From: Chromohalobacter marismortui
Lineage (GTDB): Bacteria; Pseudomonadota; Gammaproteobacteria; Pseudomonadales; Halomonadaceae
Length of the DNA: 64,000 nt
Reading direction: 5' to 3'
Assembly (NCBI RefSeq): GCF_004364315.1
Contig: NZ_SOBR01000006.1
Span: 1-64,000 of the forward strand
This document shows positions 10,333 through 20,996 of this stretch, piece after piece (within the stretch, counting starts at the first letter, position 1; the number at the start of each line of letters is the position of its first letter). Both the position numbers and the translations under genes were made by a program. The notes below the pieces were generated by a model. It was not told the DNA's origin. It saw nothing but the letters and a program-made list of their open reading frames with translations, and did no database searches.

Positions 10333-11084
10333 GCAGCAACACGCCGTCCCAACTCACGCGCGATCTGCGTTTCTTCCTCACGGTTCCGCATGGATGCAGC
10401 TATCTACCGGAGCGCGAGGCGACCACGCTATTTCTGGATCCCCAGGAACAGCCTGGCCAAGGCGTCTACGACGCGCTGTCACTCCTCGGCTTTCGGCGCA
10501 GCGGCCGACACCTCTACCGCCCGCATTGCGAAGGGTGCCGAGCCTGCATTTCGGTCCGCATTCCGGTGCAGGAGTTCACGCCTACTCGCACGCAGCGCAA
10601 GCTGATGTCGCGCAATGCCGATCTTGAGATACGCATGCGACCGGCGGCCTTCCATGAAGAACACTATGCGCTTTACGCGCGCTACATTCGCACCCGCCAT
10701 GCCGATGGCGACATGTTCCCCCCCAGCCATGAGCAGTATCGCACCTTCCTGACCCTGGACCATCCCTACGCGCGCTTGATCGAGTTTCGTCTGGAAGGCC
10801 AACTGCTTGCCGTGGCAGCGACGGACATGCTGAGCCATGGCGTGTCAGCCATTTATACCTTCTTCGATCCGGGGGCGGAATTCGAGCGTCGCTCTCTCGG
10901 CACCTATGCGATTCTCCACCAGATCGAGTTGGCACGCCGCTTCGAACTGCCCCATGTCTACCTTGGCTACTGGATTCGTGAGTGCCGCAAGATGCGCTAC
11001 AAGCAGGACTTTCAGCCCCTCGAATACCTCGATGGCCGATACTGGCGGCGTCGAATCCCCATGGTCGATACCCCCCTGGCATAA
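10329..11084 (+). CDS. bpt: Aspartate/glutamate leucyltransferase (Bpt; ATE family)
   Basis: This 251-residue protein of the arginyl-tRNA-protein transferase family in bacteria transfers Leu to N-terminal Asp or Glu, adding a second class of N-degron. Seen: an N-terminal 'VPHGCSYLPEREATTLF' and the Cys-rich 'HCEGCRACISVRIPV' near residues 62-75, then the GNAT-like catalytic half ending 'YLGYWIRECRKMRYKQDFQPLEYL'. It starts at a GTG that overlaps the aat stop codon (GTGA). Bacterial forms of this size are Bpt rather than true arginyltransferase, though older annotation calls them Ate. Choice of Leu over Arg is by family inference. Confidence 0.92.
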   Translation: MSSNTPSQLTRDLRFFLTVPHGCSYLPEREATTLFLDPQEQPGQGVYDALSLLGFRRSGRHLYRPHCEGCRACISVRIPVQEFTPTRTQRKLMSRNADLEIRMRPAAFHEEHYALYARYIRTRHADGDMFPPSHEQYRTFLTLDHPYARLIEFRLEGQLLAVAATDMLSHGVSAIYTFFDPGAEFERRSLGTYAILHQIELARRFELPHVYLGYWIRECRKMRYKQDFQPLEYLDGRYWRRRIPMVDTPLA

Positions 11085-11247
11085 TGATCGCCCGATATCA
11101 TGCACATGATTTTTGCCTTAACACTCGGCATGCGGCAGAATATCGGGCTATCTTCAGAACCGATACCGACTTCGGTCGGTCACTGGCGTCGTCAATCGTG
11201 ACGCACTTTCGAAGACGCTTTCAACGCAATACGAGGAAACGCCTAAT

Positions 11248-11466
11248 ATGGCACGTGAAGACCATATTGAAATGGAAGGGGTCGTGGTCGACACCCTTCC
11301 CAACACCATGTTCCGAGTCGAGCTGGAAAACGGCCACGTCGTGACGGCACACATTTCCGGCAAGATGCGCAAAAACTATATCCGCATCCTGACCGGCGAC
11401 AAAGTCAAGGTCGAGCTGACCCCGTACGATCTGTCCAAGGGGCGTATCGTCTACCGCGCTCGCTGA
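11248..11466 (+). CDS. infA: Translation initiation factor IF-1
   Basis: The 72-residue protein is full length and near-identical in layout to other IF-1 proteins: '[13 protein letters not shown]', '[16 protein letters not shown]', '[20 protein letters not shown]' and '[11 protein letters not shown]'. It is a single S1/OB-fold domain that occupies the 30S A site during initiation. A GAGGAAA ribosome site precedes the ATG. The 163-bp gap after bpt probably carries its own promoter. A weak stem (AAGCAC...GTGCTT, 11472-11495) follows the stop but lacks a T-run. Confidence 0.98.
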   Translation: MAREDHIEMEGVVVDTLPNTMFRVELENGHVVTAHISGKMRKNYIRILTGDKVKVELTPYDLSKGRIVYRAR

Positions 11467-11520
11467 ACATCAAGCACGGCACGCGCCATGTGCTTGCCAC
11501 TGCTTGCCATCACGGCCATG

Positions 11521-11549
11521 AAAAACGCCCCGTCATGATGACAGGGCGT
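11521..11549 (-). terminator. Terminator of clpA
   Basis: The stem ACGCCCTGTCAT-CAT-GACGGGGCGT on the minus strand is followed by TTTTTC. It lies about 40 bp past the clpA stop and also separates it from convergent infA. Confidence 0.82.
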
Positions 11550-11587
11550 GAAGCATGCGACGTTACGGGGGTGCGCTGAGCGGTCGC

Positions 11588-13849
11588 TCAGGCGACGGCC
11601 GCCTCCGTCTCCAGATGCAGTTCGCCTTCCTCGAGAGTGACGTGCACCACGCCTCCGTGTTCGGCAAGATCGCCGAACAGAATCATCTCAGCAAGCGGCT
11701 TCTTGAGCTTCTCCTGGATGACACGCCCCATCGGACGCGCGCCCATTTCCGGATCATACCCTTCCTCGGCAAGCCAGGCGCGGGCCGACTCGTCGACATC
11801 CAGTTGAACGCGCTTCTCGTCGAGTTGCGCCTGCAATTCGACCAGGAACTTGTCGACCACGTTGCGCACCACCGAAGGTGACAGGCCGTGGAACTGGATG
11901 ATGCCATCCAGACGGTTGCGGAACTCGGGCGAGAAGGTCTTGCGCAGCACTTCCAGGCCATCCGAGGAGTGGTCCTGTGTCTGGAAACCGATGGAACGAC
12001 GCGCGATCTGCTCGGCCCCGGCATTCGAGGTCATGATCACGATCACGTGACGGAAATCGGCTTCGCGGCCGTTATTGTCCGTCAGGCGCCCATGGTCCAT
12101 GACTTGCAGTAGCAGGTTGAACACCTCGGGATGCGCCTTCTCGATCTCGTCGAGCAACAGCACACAATGCGGCTGCTTGGTAATCGCCTCGGTCAGCAGG
12201 CCGCCCTGGTCGTATCCCACATAGCCGGGAGGCGCACCGATCAGCCTCGAAACGGTGTGACGTTCCATGTACTCGGACATGTCGAAGCGCACCAGTTCGA
12301 TGCCCATCAACTGCGACAGTTGGCGCGCCACCTCGGTCTTGCCGACCCCGGTGGGTCCCGAGAACAGGAAACTGCCCACCGGCTTGTCGGGCGACTTCAG
12401 ACCCGCGCGCGATAGCTTGATCGCCGCCGAGAGGCTGGTAATGGCTTCATCCTGGCCGAACACCAGCATCTTGAGATCACGCTCGAGATTCGACAGCAAC
12501 GCCCGGTCCGAACTGGAGACGCTCTTCGGCGGGATCCGCGCGATGGACGCCACCACCGCCTCCACCTGATCGACATCGATGGTCGCGACGCGCATTTCCG
12601 GCGGCAACAAGCGCTGATGCGCCCCGGCCTCGTCGATCACATCGATGGCCTTGTCCGGCAGGAAACGGTCGTTGATATAACGATCGGCCAGACGAACTGC
12701 GCTGTCCAGCGCGCCATCGGTGTACTTGAGCGCATGATGCTCCTCGAAACGCCCTCGCAGCCCCTTGAGGATGCGAATGGTGTCGTCCACCGTCGGTTCG
12801 GGCACATCCACTTTCTGGAAGCGCCGTGCCAGGGCACGATCCTTTTCGAAGATGCCACGATATTCCTGGAAGGTGGTCGACCCGATGCAGCGCAACTCGC
12901 CCGACGACAGCAACGGCTTGAGCAGGTTGGACGCATCCATGACGCCACCCGAGGCCGCGCCGGCACCGATCACGGTATGAATCTCGTCGATGAACAGGAT
13001 CGAATTGGGCTGTTTGCGCAACTCCGCCAGCAGTCCCTTGAGCCGCTTCTCGAAGTCACCCCGGTACTTGGTGCCGGCCAGCAGAGTGCCCATGTCCAAT
13101 GAGTAGACGACGCCATCGCTGATCACCTCGGGAACATCTTCCTCGACGATCCGCTTGGCCAGGCCCTCGGCGATGGCAGTCTTGCCGACGCCGGCCTCGC
13201 CTACCAGCAGAGGATTGTTCTTGCGCCGCCGTGCCAGGATCTGAATCACGCGCTCGAGCTCTTGATCGCGACCGATCAATGGATCGATCCTGCCCAGGCG
13301 CGCCTGCTCGTTGAGGTTGGTGGCATAGCCGGTCAGCGGATCGGTACTGCCCTCCGATACGCCCTCTTCGGCCTCTTCACTTTCATGCGAGGACGCCGAC
13401 TGGCCATGTCCGGCCACCTTGGAGATGCCATGCGCGATGTAATTCACCGCATCGACGCGCGCCACATTCTGTTGCTTGAGGAAGTAGACGGCCTGGCTTT
13501 CCTGCTCCGAGAAGATCGCGACCAGGACGTTGGCCCCCGTGACTTCCGATTTTCCCGAGGATTGCACGTGGAAGACGGCGCGCTGCAGGACACGCTGGAA
13601 GCCCAGCGTGGGCTGCGTTTCGCGATCTTCCTGATCATCAGGAATCAAAGGCGTGGTGGAGTTGATGAAATCCTGCAGATCGGCACGCAGCTTTTCGAGA
13701 TTGGCGCCGCAGGCTCGCAGCACATCGGCTGCGGAGGCATTGTCCAGCAACGCCAGCAGCAGGTGTTCCACGGTCATGAACTCATGACGCTTGGAGCGCG
13801 CCACGGTAAAGGCCGTGTTTAGGGTGAGTTCAAGTTCTTTGCTCAACAT
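11588..13849 (-). CDS. clpA: ATP-dependent Clp protease ATP-binding subunit ClpA
   Basis: This 753-residue AAA+ unfoldase feeds substrates to ClpP. Order: an N-terminal double Clp repeat domain (residues 1-140) that docks ClpS; a first ATPase module with Walker A 'GEAGVGKT' near residue 220; and a second module with 'GPTGVGKT' near residue 500. The 'IGF' loop near residue 620 corresponds to the ClpP-binding IGL/IGF loop. The ClpB-type coiled-coil middle domain is absent, which confirms ClpA. It lies directly downstream of clpS on the same strand (110-bp gap), the usual arrangement, and converges on infA. Confidence 0.97.
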   Translation of the reverse strand: MLSKELELTLNTAFTVARSKRHEFMTVEHLLLALLDNASAADVLRACGANLEKLRADLQDFINSTTPLIPDDQEDRETQPTLGFQRVLQRAVFHVQSSGKSEVTGANVLVAIFSEQESQAVYFLKQQNVARVDAVNYIAHGISKVAGHGQSASSHESEEAEEGVSEGSTDPLTGYATNLNEQARLGRIDPLIGRDQELERVIQILARRRKNNPLLVGEAGVGKTAIAEGLAKRIVEEDVPEVISDGVVYSLDMGTLLAGTKYRGDFEKRLKGLLAELRKQPNSILFIDEIHTVIGAGAASGGVMDASNLLKPLLSSGELRCIGSTTFQEYRGIFEKDRALARRFQKVDVPEPTVDDTIRILKGLRGRFEEHHALKYTDGALDSAVRLADRYINDRFLPDKAIDVIDEAGAHQRLLPPEMRVATIDVDQVEAVVASIARIPPKSVSSSDRALLSNLERDLKMLVFGQDEAITSLSAAIKLSRAGLKSPDKPVGSFLFSGPTGVGKTEVARQLSQLMGIELVRFDMSEYMERHTVSRLIGAPPGYVGYDQGGLLTEAITKQPHCVLLLDEIEKAHPEVFNLLLQVMDHGRLTDNNGREADFRHVIVIMTSNAGAEQIARRSIGFQTQDHSSDGLEVLRKTFSPEFRNRLDGIIQFHGLSPSVVRNVVDKFLVELQAQLDEKRVQLDVDESARAWLAEEGYDPEMGARPMGRVIQEKLKKPLAEMILFGDLAEHGGVVHVTLEEGELHLETEAAVA

Positions 13850-13960
13850 GGCAATCCCCTCTTAGCCGCCTATGGCGTCTGTCGGCACTTTCACAATCGG
13901 GCACAAACAGAGGTTATGCAAGTGCTACCTTGGACCACGATTTAACGCAGCAGTGCCATC

Positions 13961-14296
13961 TCAGTCCGCCTCATCGATATCGCACAGTAACGGATGCTCG
14001 CATTCGCGTGCGTACTCATTGACTTGATGACATTTGGTTTCCGCGATATCACGGGTAAAGATGCCACAGGTCGCCTTACCATGCGTATGCACGACGAGCA
14101 TGATCTGTACGGCTTTTTCCCGCTCCAACGCAAAGAAGGTTTGCAGCACCTCGACGACGAACTCCATGGGCGTGAAGTCATCGTTGTGCAGCACCACCTT
14201 GTACATCGGCGGCTTGGCCAGCTCAGGGTCCGCCGATTGGACCGATACATCGCCCTCCGGGTCTTCGTGGGGATCCTCGCCGGGCGGTCGCGTCAT
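13961..14296 (-). CDS. clpS: ClpS adaptor protein
   Basis: ClpS binds N-end rule substrates (N-terminal Leu, Phe, Tyr, Trp) and hands them to ClpAP. The core shows the hallmarks '[21 protein letters not shown]' region from about residue 32, the histidine/asparagine pocket residues, and '[18 protein letters not shown]' around residue 72. I chose the ATG at 14296, giving 111 residues, close to the usual 106; an upstream ATG at 14356 would add 20 poorly conserved residues. Together with Aat, Bpt and ClpA it completes the N-degron pathway in this window. The cspD gene often found beside clpS is not seen. Confidence 0.93.
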   Translation of the reverse strand: MTRPPGEDPHEDPEGDVSVQSADPELAKPPMYKVVLHNDDFTPMEFVVEVLQTFFALEREKAVQIMLVVHTHGKATCGIFTRDIAETKCHQVNEYARECEHPLLCDIDEAD

Positions 14297-14582
14297 GCCA
14301 AGGATGACCGTCGCGTCAGGCGCTCGAGGTACGAATGGAATTACTGATTCAAACATAGATGGAAATTTCCGTAAGTGCGCGCCGGATGGTCAGTACGATG
14401 CGCCCGCAGGGCAACACCGCCTTCTATCTCCGGTGACTTCAATGTGCGGTCGGCGAGGCCTGTATGCAAGGTAAGCGCCATGAAAAAGCCCATGCCTGGC
14501 ACCGTTAAGTATGGCATCGTGGCCCGAGTGCAGAGTAGGCTTTGAGCCTAGCCGCCGCTTGTCGAAAGGTCCGAAACCGCTC

Positions 14583-15176
14583 ATGAGCTCGCTTTATCTG
14601 TTGCACAAACCCTACCAAATGCTCTCGCAGTTCACCGATACGCAAGGTCGGGCAACCCTCGCCAGCGTCATCGATGTGCCTGGCATTTACCCTGCCGGAC
14701 GGCTCGATTACGACTCGGAGGGCCTGCTCCTGCTGACCGACGACGGCGCCCTGGCGCACCGCATCAGCCATCCGCGCCACAAGCAGCCCAAGACCTACTG
14801 GGTACAGGTCGAAGGTACTCCCAAGGATGCGGCCTTGCATGCGCTACGCAGCGGCGTCAGGTTGAAAGACGGTCCGACGCGGCCCGCCCAGGTGCGACGC
14901 CTCGAGGCACCCGGCATCGCACCACGTCAACCGCCGGTACGCTACCGCGAGGCCATTCCCACCGCCTGGCTGGAGATCGTCCTCGACGAAGGCCGCAACC
15001 GGCAGGTACGCCGCATGACGGCACATGTCGGCCACCCAACGCTGCGTCTGATTCGCGTCGCCATCGGTTCCTGGCGCCTCGGCGATATGGCGCCCGGGAC
15101 ATGGCGCAGGGAAACCCTGCATGCGCCGCGTCGCAAGGCGCCCATGACGACCAGACGCCATCGGAGCCGTCGATGA
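14583..15176 (+). CDS. rluE: 23S rRNA pseudouridine synthase RluE
   Basis: This 197-residue RsuA-family pseudouridine synthase lacks an S4 domain, as in RluE (which modifies U2457 of 23S rRNA in E. coli). The catalytic motif 'AGRLDYDSEGLLLLTDDG' near residue 40 contains the nucleophilic aspartate; 'EGRNRQVRRMTAHVGHPTLRL' near residue 140 is the second family motif. The C-terminus is basic. The stop overlaps the next start (ATGA). The order rluE-nudJ-mnmA-hflD-purB equals that of E. coli, which supports the name over other RsuA paralogues. Confidence 0.92.
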   Translation: MSSLYLLHKPYQMLSQFTDTQGRATLASVIDVPGIYPAGRLDYDSEGLLLLTDDGALAHRISHPRHKQPKTYWVQVEGTPKDAALHALRSGVRLKDGPTRPAQVRRLEAPGIAPRQPPVRYREAIPTAWLEIVLDEGRNRQVRRMTAHVGHPTLRLIRVAIGSWRLGDMAPGTWRRETLHAPRRKAPMTTRRHRSRR

Positions 15177-15622
15177 GTCGCTGGACACCCCATGTCACCG
15201 TCGCGAGCGTCGTCGAGCGCGCCGGCCGTTACCTGCTCGTCGAGGAGGACAAGGGCGGCCCGTTCAGCCTCTTCAATCAGCCCGCCGGCCATCTCGAGCC
15301 CGGTGAACGCCTGACCCAGGCGGCCGAACGCGAAACTCGCGAGGAGGCCGCCTGGCACATCACGCTGACCGACTACCTGGGGCTGTACGTCTATACGGCA
15401 CCCGACGATGTGACCTTTCACAGCCATGCCTTCGTGGGCATCCCCCTGGCACACCTGGGGAACGCTCTGGACAGCGGCATCGTCGCCGCCCACTGGCTGA
15501 CACTCGACGAAATCGAGGCCTTGGAGCGATCACACCGCCTGCGCAGTCCGCTGGTGCTCAAACGCATTCGCGATGCCATGGCCGGGCGGCTGTTTCCACT
15601 CGACGTGATTCACGAACGCTGA
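15173..15622 (+). CDS. nudJ: Nudix hydrolase NudJ
   Basis: This 149-residue Nudix phosphohydrolase carries an exact Nudix box, G39-x5-E45-x7-R53-E-x-x-E57-E58. In E. coli NudJ (YmfB) releases phosphate from thiamine pyrophosphates and nucleoside tri/diphosphates. The start codon overlaps the rluE stop (ATGA), so translation is probably coupled, and mnmA follows after 87 bp. The neighbourhood is the basis for choosing NudJ among Nudix proteins. Confidence 0.88.
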   Translation: MSRWTPHVTVASVVERAGRYLLVEEDKGGPFSLFNQPAGHLEPGERLTQAAERETREEAAWHITLTDYLGLYVYTAPDDVTFHSHAFVGIPLAHLGNALDSGIVAAHWLTLDEIEALERSHRLRSPLVLKRIRDAMAGRLFPLDVIHER

Positions 15623-15709
15623 CGCCCCCGAACTCGAAGCACGGAGCCGGTTTCAGGTATAATGCCGCTCCTAACATTCAATCCATCCTCAACCCATTCG
15701 AGAGTGACC

Positions 15710-16864
15710 ATGTCTCACGCTACGGAATCCTCCGCTGCGGGGGCCGCGACCGCGTGCAAAGTCATCGTCGGCATGTCGGGCGGTGTCGATTCGTCCGTAA
15801 CCGCCCTCGCCTTGCTGGAGCAAGGCTACGAGGTCGAAGGCCTGTTCATGAAGAACTGGGACGAGGACGATGGCACCGAGTACTGCACCGCCAAGGACGA
15901 TCTTGCCGATGCCCAGGCCGTGTGCGACAAGCTCGGTATTCGGCTGCACACCGCGAACTTCGCCGCCGAGTACTGGGACAACGTCTTCGAACATTTTCTC
16001 GCCGAGTACCAGGCCGGCCGCACGCCCAACCCGGACATCCTTTGCAATCGCGAGATCAAGTTCAAGGTCTTCCTCGAATACGCCGAAATGCTCGGCGCCG
16101 AGAAGATCGCCACCGGACATTATGTGCGCAACGGCGAGCGTAACGGGCGCGTGCGCCTGCTCAAGGGCCTGGATGCCAACAAGGACCAGAGTTACTTCCT
16201 GCATGCCGTGCCTGAAGCCGCCATCGCACGCACGCTGTTCCCGGTCGGCGAGATGGAGAAAAGCGAGGTCCGCGCCATTGCCGAGCGCCATGGTCTGGCT
16301 ACCGCGCGCAAGAAGGATTCCACCGGCATCTGCTTCATAGGCGAGCGGCGCTTCGGCGATTTCCTGAAGCAGTACCTGCCCGCACAGCCAGGCACGATCG
16401 AGACGCCCGAGGGCGAGGTCATCGGCGAGCACATGGGGCTGATGTATTACACCCTCGGCCAGCGCCAAGGCCTGGGCATCGGCGGGCTGCCCAATCACCC
16501 CGACGCGCCCTGGTACGTGGCCGCCAAGGACCTCGCGCGTAACGTTCTGGTCGCCGTGCAGGGCAAGCATCATCCGTTGTTGTATACCGACAGCCTGCGC
16601 ACCGAGCCCGTGGAATGGGTCGCCGGCCAACCGCCGGCACCGGAGGCACGTCTTCAGGCCAAGACCCGCTATCGTCAGCAGGACGTCGCCTGCCAGATTC
16701 GCGTGCTCGAGGACGGCGGTGTCGACGCCTTTTTCGACGACCCCCAGCGCGCGGTGACGCCAGGCCAATCACTGGTGCTTTACGACGGGGATACCTGCCT
16801 GGGCGGTGGCGTCATTCGCCAGACATGGAACCGACACGCGCGCCAAGGAGACAACGCCGCATGA
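15710..16864 (+). CDS. mnmA: tRNA-uridine 2-sulfurtransferase MnmA
   Basis: MnmA makes 2-thiouridine at position 34 of Lys, Glu and Gln tRNAs, with sulfur relayed by the Tus proteins. The 384-residue protein shows the PP-loop '[20 protein letters not shown]' near residue 20, the first catalytic cysteine in '[13 protein letters not shown]' and the second in '[13 protein letters not shown]'. The ATG at 15710 follows a GAGAGTG ribosome site; an ATG at 15662 in the same frame would add 16 residues with no family counterpart. Its stop overlaps hflD (ATGA). Confidence 0.95.
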   Translation: MSHATESSAAGAATACKVIVGMSGGVDSSVTALALLEQGYEVEGLFMKNWDEDDGTEYCTAKDDLADAQAVCDKLGIRLHTANFAAEYWDNVFEHFLAEYQAGRTPNPDILCNREIKFKVFLEYAEMLGAEKIATGHYVRNGERNGRVRLLKGLDANKDQSYFLHAVPEAAIARTLFPVGEMEKSEVRAIAERHGLATARKKDSTGICFIGERRFGDFLKQYLPAQPGTIETPEGEVIGEHMGLMYYTLGQRQGLGIGGLPNHPDAPWYVAAKDLARNVLVAVQGKHHPLLYTDSLRTEPVEWVAGQPPAPEARLQAKTRYRQQDVACQIRVLEDGGVDAFFDDPQRAVTPGQSLVLYDGDTCLGGGVIRQTWNRHARQGDNAA

Positions 16865-17505
16865 CGCCCACCCCGATCCAAAGCGCACCACAACGTGCCG
16901 TCGCCCGCCAGACGTTGGCGCTGGCAGGCGTTTTCCAGGCCGCCGCGGTGGTCGATGAACTGGCGCGTACCGGGCAGTGCGACGAACGTGCCTGGAACAC
17001 GCTGATTCGCGCTACCCTGGACACCAATCCGGAAAGCTTTGCGGCTATCTATGGCGGTCATCACAACAACTTGCGCCTGGGCATCGACACCCTCAGCGCC
17101 GTGATGAACCGCCAGCGCAATGACCCCGCCGTGATGCGCTACGGGTTCTCTTTAGTGCTATTGATGCAAAAGCTGCGCAAGGACGATGCCATGCTGGCCT
17201 CGCTGGGAGAACGCCTGCAGCGCGTTCAAGGCCAGGCCGAGCACTTCGGCGAGACGCACGAAAACGTGATCGCCAGCCTCGGGCAGCTTTATCAGGACAC
17301 GCTGTCCACATTTCGTTACCGCATCGTCGTACAAGGCGATCCCAGCCTGCTGCAAAGCCGGATGATGCCCGAGCGCGTGCGTACCGCCTTGTTGACGGGC
17401 GTACGCTTCGCCCTGCTCTGGCACCAGCAGGGAGGCCGCCGCTGGAAGTTGCTGTTTCAGCGTCAAGCCATCAAGAAATCTCTGAATGCCCTCGACGACC
17501 GCTGA
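16861..17505 (+). CDS. hflD: HflD-like lysogenization/high-frequency regulator
   Basis: This 214-residue, mostly helical, membrane-associated protein of the HflD (YcfC) family has '[22 protein letters not shown]' near residue 18 and '[14 protein letters not shown]' near 62 as family features. In E. coli HflD binds phage lambda CII and affects lysogeny; its normal cellular role is unclear. It overlaps mnmA by four bases and precedes purB by 45 bp, as in many gammaproteobacteria. Confidence 0.92.
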   Translation: MTPTPIQSAPQRAVARQTLALAGVFQAAAVVDELARTGQCDERAWNTLIRATLDTNPESFAAIYGGHHNNLRLGIDTLSAVMNRQRNDPAVMRYGFSLVLLMQKLRKDDAMLASLGERLQRVQGQAEHFGETHENVIASLGQLYQDTLSTFRYRIVVQGDPSLLQSRMMPERVRTALLTGVRFALLWHQQGGRRWKLLFQRQAIKKSLNALDDR

Positions 17506-18969
<1,464 letters not shown>

Positions 18970-19098
18970 AAGGCAGCATGAGCTCGCCACCCACGGTGCC
19001 AAGCCGTTTCTTCCGGCTTCCAGGCGCGCAGCGCCGCTCTTCAAGCTTCACACATGATCGCGGTTGCCCACTCATCCTTTTCGAGTCCCGAGAGTCTT

Positions 19099-20292
19099 AT
19101 GTCGAGCGACACTCCCCTATCGATACTCGGCGGCTTGACCGCCGAGACTTTCCTGCGTGACTACTGGCAGAAAAAACCGCTGCTGGTTCGTGGCGCCTTC
19201 CCCGACATCGCGTCGCCGCTTGCCCCCGAGGAACTCGCCGGCCTGGCCTGCGAAGACGGCATCGAGGCCCGGCTCGTCGAAGCCCAGGGTCCCGACAAGC
19301 CCTGGCAGGTCAGCCACGGGCCTTTCGATGACGCCACCTTCGCGCGCCTCCCCGACCGGGAGTGGACGCTGTTGGTCCAGGCCGTCGATCACTACGTGCC
19401 CGAGGTCGCCGCCCTGCTCGACGCCTTCGATTTCCTGCCGCGCTGGCGCCTCGACGACGTCATGGTCAGTTACGCGCCGCCCGAGGGCAGTGTCGGCCCC
19501 CATGTCGACAGCTACGACGTCTTCCTGCTCCAGGGCAGCGGCCAGCGGCGCTGGCAACTCGGCGGCGAGCAGCCCGACGACGCACCCATCGTCTCGGGCG
19601 TCGACCTGCGCATGCTCGAACGCTTCGAGGTCACCCCTGGCGAGGACTGGGTACTCGAGCCCGGCGACATGCTGTATCTACCACCGCGTATCGCCCATCA
19701 CGGGATCAGCCAGAGCGCCGACTGCATGACCTATTCGATCGGCTTCCGCGCGCCCTCAACCGACGAAATCATCACCTCGTTCGCCGACTATCTCGGTGAA
19801 ATGCAGTCCGAGACCGCGCGCTACACCGACCCGGATCTGCGCCCCATCGAACACGCCGGCCGCGTCGATGACGACGCCATCGCGCGTCTGCGCACCTTGG
19901 TGCTGTCGGTAATCGACGATCCGGCGCAGATGACGCAATGGTTCGGACGCGTCATGACCCAACCCAAGTATGCCGATCAGCTTGCGCCCCTCGAGACCCC
20001 CACCGGCAGCGATGCCATCACCGAAGGATTGGCGCAGGGAGACTACTTGGCGCGCGCCCTGGGCTCGCGCTTCGCGTTTCACGAGGAGAACGGCCGCGCC
20101 ACGCTGTTCACGGATGGTGACGGCCATGACTGCCCACCTGGTCTCGCGCGTCTGCTGGCCGATACCACGCCACTGCATGCCACCACGCTGGCATCTCACC
20201 TCGACGATCAGGCACTGACGCTCCTCGCCGAGCTGGTCAACCGTGGCAGCCTCCACTGGCAAGACGAGACACCGCAAGATGACGATGCGTGA
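19099..20292 (+). CDS. roxA: Ribosomal protein uL16 3-hydroxylase (RoxA/YcfD-type cupin)
   Basis: This 397-residue Fe(II)/2-oxoglutarate oxygenase of the JmjC-like cupin family is related to YcfD, which hydroxylates an arginine of ribosomal protein uL16. N-terminal 'FLRDYWQKKPLLVRGAF' is typical. The iron triad is visible in 'GPHVDSYDVFLLQG' (His and Asp) and 'IAHHGISQSADC' (second His). C-terminal helical and winged-helix dimerisation regions follow. The start at 19099 gives family length. Its stop overlaps the following acetyltransferase gene. Confidence 0.9.
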   Translation: MSSDTPLSILGGLTAETFLRDYWQKKPLLVRGAFPDIASPLAPEELAGLACEDGIEARLVEAQGPDKPWQVSHGPFDDATFARLPDREWTLLVQAVDHYVPEVAALLDAFDFLPRWRLDDVMVSYAPPEGSVGPHVDSYDVFLLQGSGQRRWQLGGEQPDDAPIVSGVDLRMLERFEVTPGEDWVLEPGDMLYLPPRIAHHGISQSADCMTYSIGFRAPSTDEIITSFADYLGEMQSETARYTDPDLRPIEHAGRVDDDAIARLRTLVLSVIDDPAQMTQWFGRVMTQPKYADQLAPLETPTGSDAITEGLAQGDYLARALGSRFAFHEENGRATLFTDGDGHDCPPGLARLLADTTPLHATTLASHLDDQALTLLAELVNRGSLHWQDETPQDDDA

Positions 20293-20710
20293 ATGGCATG
20301 TCGCCAGTGGCAATTGGGAAACGCTGGGAACGGCTTGCAGTGCGATACGCAAGGTCGTGTTCATCGAGGAGCAACACGTTCCCCAGGCGGAAGAATGGGA
20401 TGGCCGTGACCCGCAATGCCGACATTTTCTGCTCCATGTGGGAGATCGCGCCATGGGCACGGCGCGCCTGCTGCCGGACGGCCATATCGGGCGCGTCGCG
20501 ATTCTCGCGGAAGCCCGCGGCCAAGGGCTGGGGCTACGTCTGATGGAAGCCGTGATGGAAGAGGCGCGTCAGCAAGGTCACGACGCCGTGCATCTCGATG
20601 CCCAGACCTACGCGATTCCCTTCTACGAACGTCTCGGCTTTGTCGCCCACGGCGAGACCTTCCTCGACGCCAACATTCCCCACCGCCACATGAGCCTGAC
20701 TTTTCAATAG
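20279..20710 (+). CDS. GNAT family N-acetyltransferase
   Basis: This 143-residue GNAT protein has the acetyl-CoA binding motif 'IGRVAILAEARGQGLGLRLM' near residues 71-90 and the C-terminal 'PFYERLGFVAHGETFLDANIPHRHM'. It belongs to the ElaA/YjcF-like small acetyltransferases; substrate unknown. Starts at 20279 and 20285 are both possible. It overlaps the 3' end of roxA, so the two are probably one transcript. Confidence 0.85.
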   Translation: MTMREWHVASGNWETLGTACSAIRKVVFIEEQHVPQAEEWDGRDPQCRHFLLHVGDRAMGTARLLPDGHIGRVAILAEARGQGLGLRLMEAVMEEARQQGHDAVHLDAQTYAIPFYERLGFVAHGETFLDANIPHRHMSLTFQ

Positions 20711-20747
20711 CTTGTCGTCGCTCGCACTGTCCTTCCCGAAACAGGGC

Positions 20748-20779
20748 TACAAGACGCCGCTGCATGGCGGCATCTTGTA
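20748..20779 (+). terminator. Stem-loop after the GNAT gene
   Basis: TACAAGACGCCGC and GGCGGCATCTTGTA pair around a short loop with one mismatch. It could end the roxA-GNAT transcript, but no T-run follows. Its 3' arm overlaps the palindrome at 20775-20791. Confidence 0.45.
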
Positions 20780-20791
20780 GTCAAACTACAA
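20775..20791. promoter_or_regulatory. Perfect 17-bp palindrome upstream of aceA (HexR/RccR-type operator)
   Basis: TTGTAGT-CAA-ACTACAA is a perfect inverted repeat with a 3-bp spacer, about 205 bp before the aceA start. Its shape resembles the operators of RpiR-family sugar-phosphate regulators (HexR TGTAAT/ATTACA and RccR TGTAGT/ACTACA). RccR is known to control aceA in pseudomonads. No such regulator gene is in this window, so the assignment rests on the site alone. Confidence 0.6.
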
Positions 20792-20996
20792 CGAAATCTG
20801 CGCCTAACTACGCATTGTTGCCACGTCTCGTGTGCGTCATATTTTTCGCAAAGCCGACGTTAAAACGGTTGTTCTACCGCAGCGCAATATTCTCGCCATC
20901 ATGGGCGCCGCAGCGGAAAAGAACTACGTTCGGCTGAACGTGAAATGCCCTATCGGGTACGCCTTCAACGCTCACGATGACCAAGAGGCAAGCGAC

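Noticed and set aside
11467-11587. tRNA-Ser gene between infA and clpA, as in E. coli
   Set aside because: The interval contains only a weak stem and the clpA terminator; no cloverleaf or T-loop consensus is present.
14357-14582. Possible cspD gene or remnant upstream of clpS
   Set aside because: A short frame near 14480 begins MKKPMPGTVKYG, which faintly recalls cold-shock proteins, but it stops after 21 residues and no RNP motif follows in any frame.
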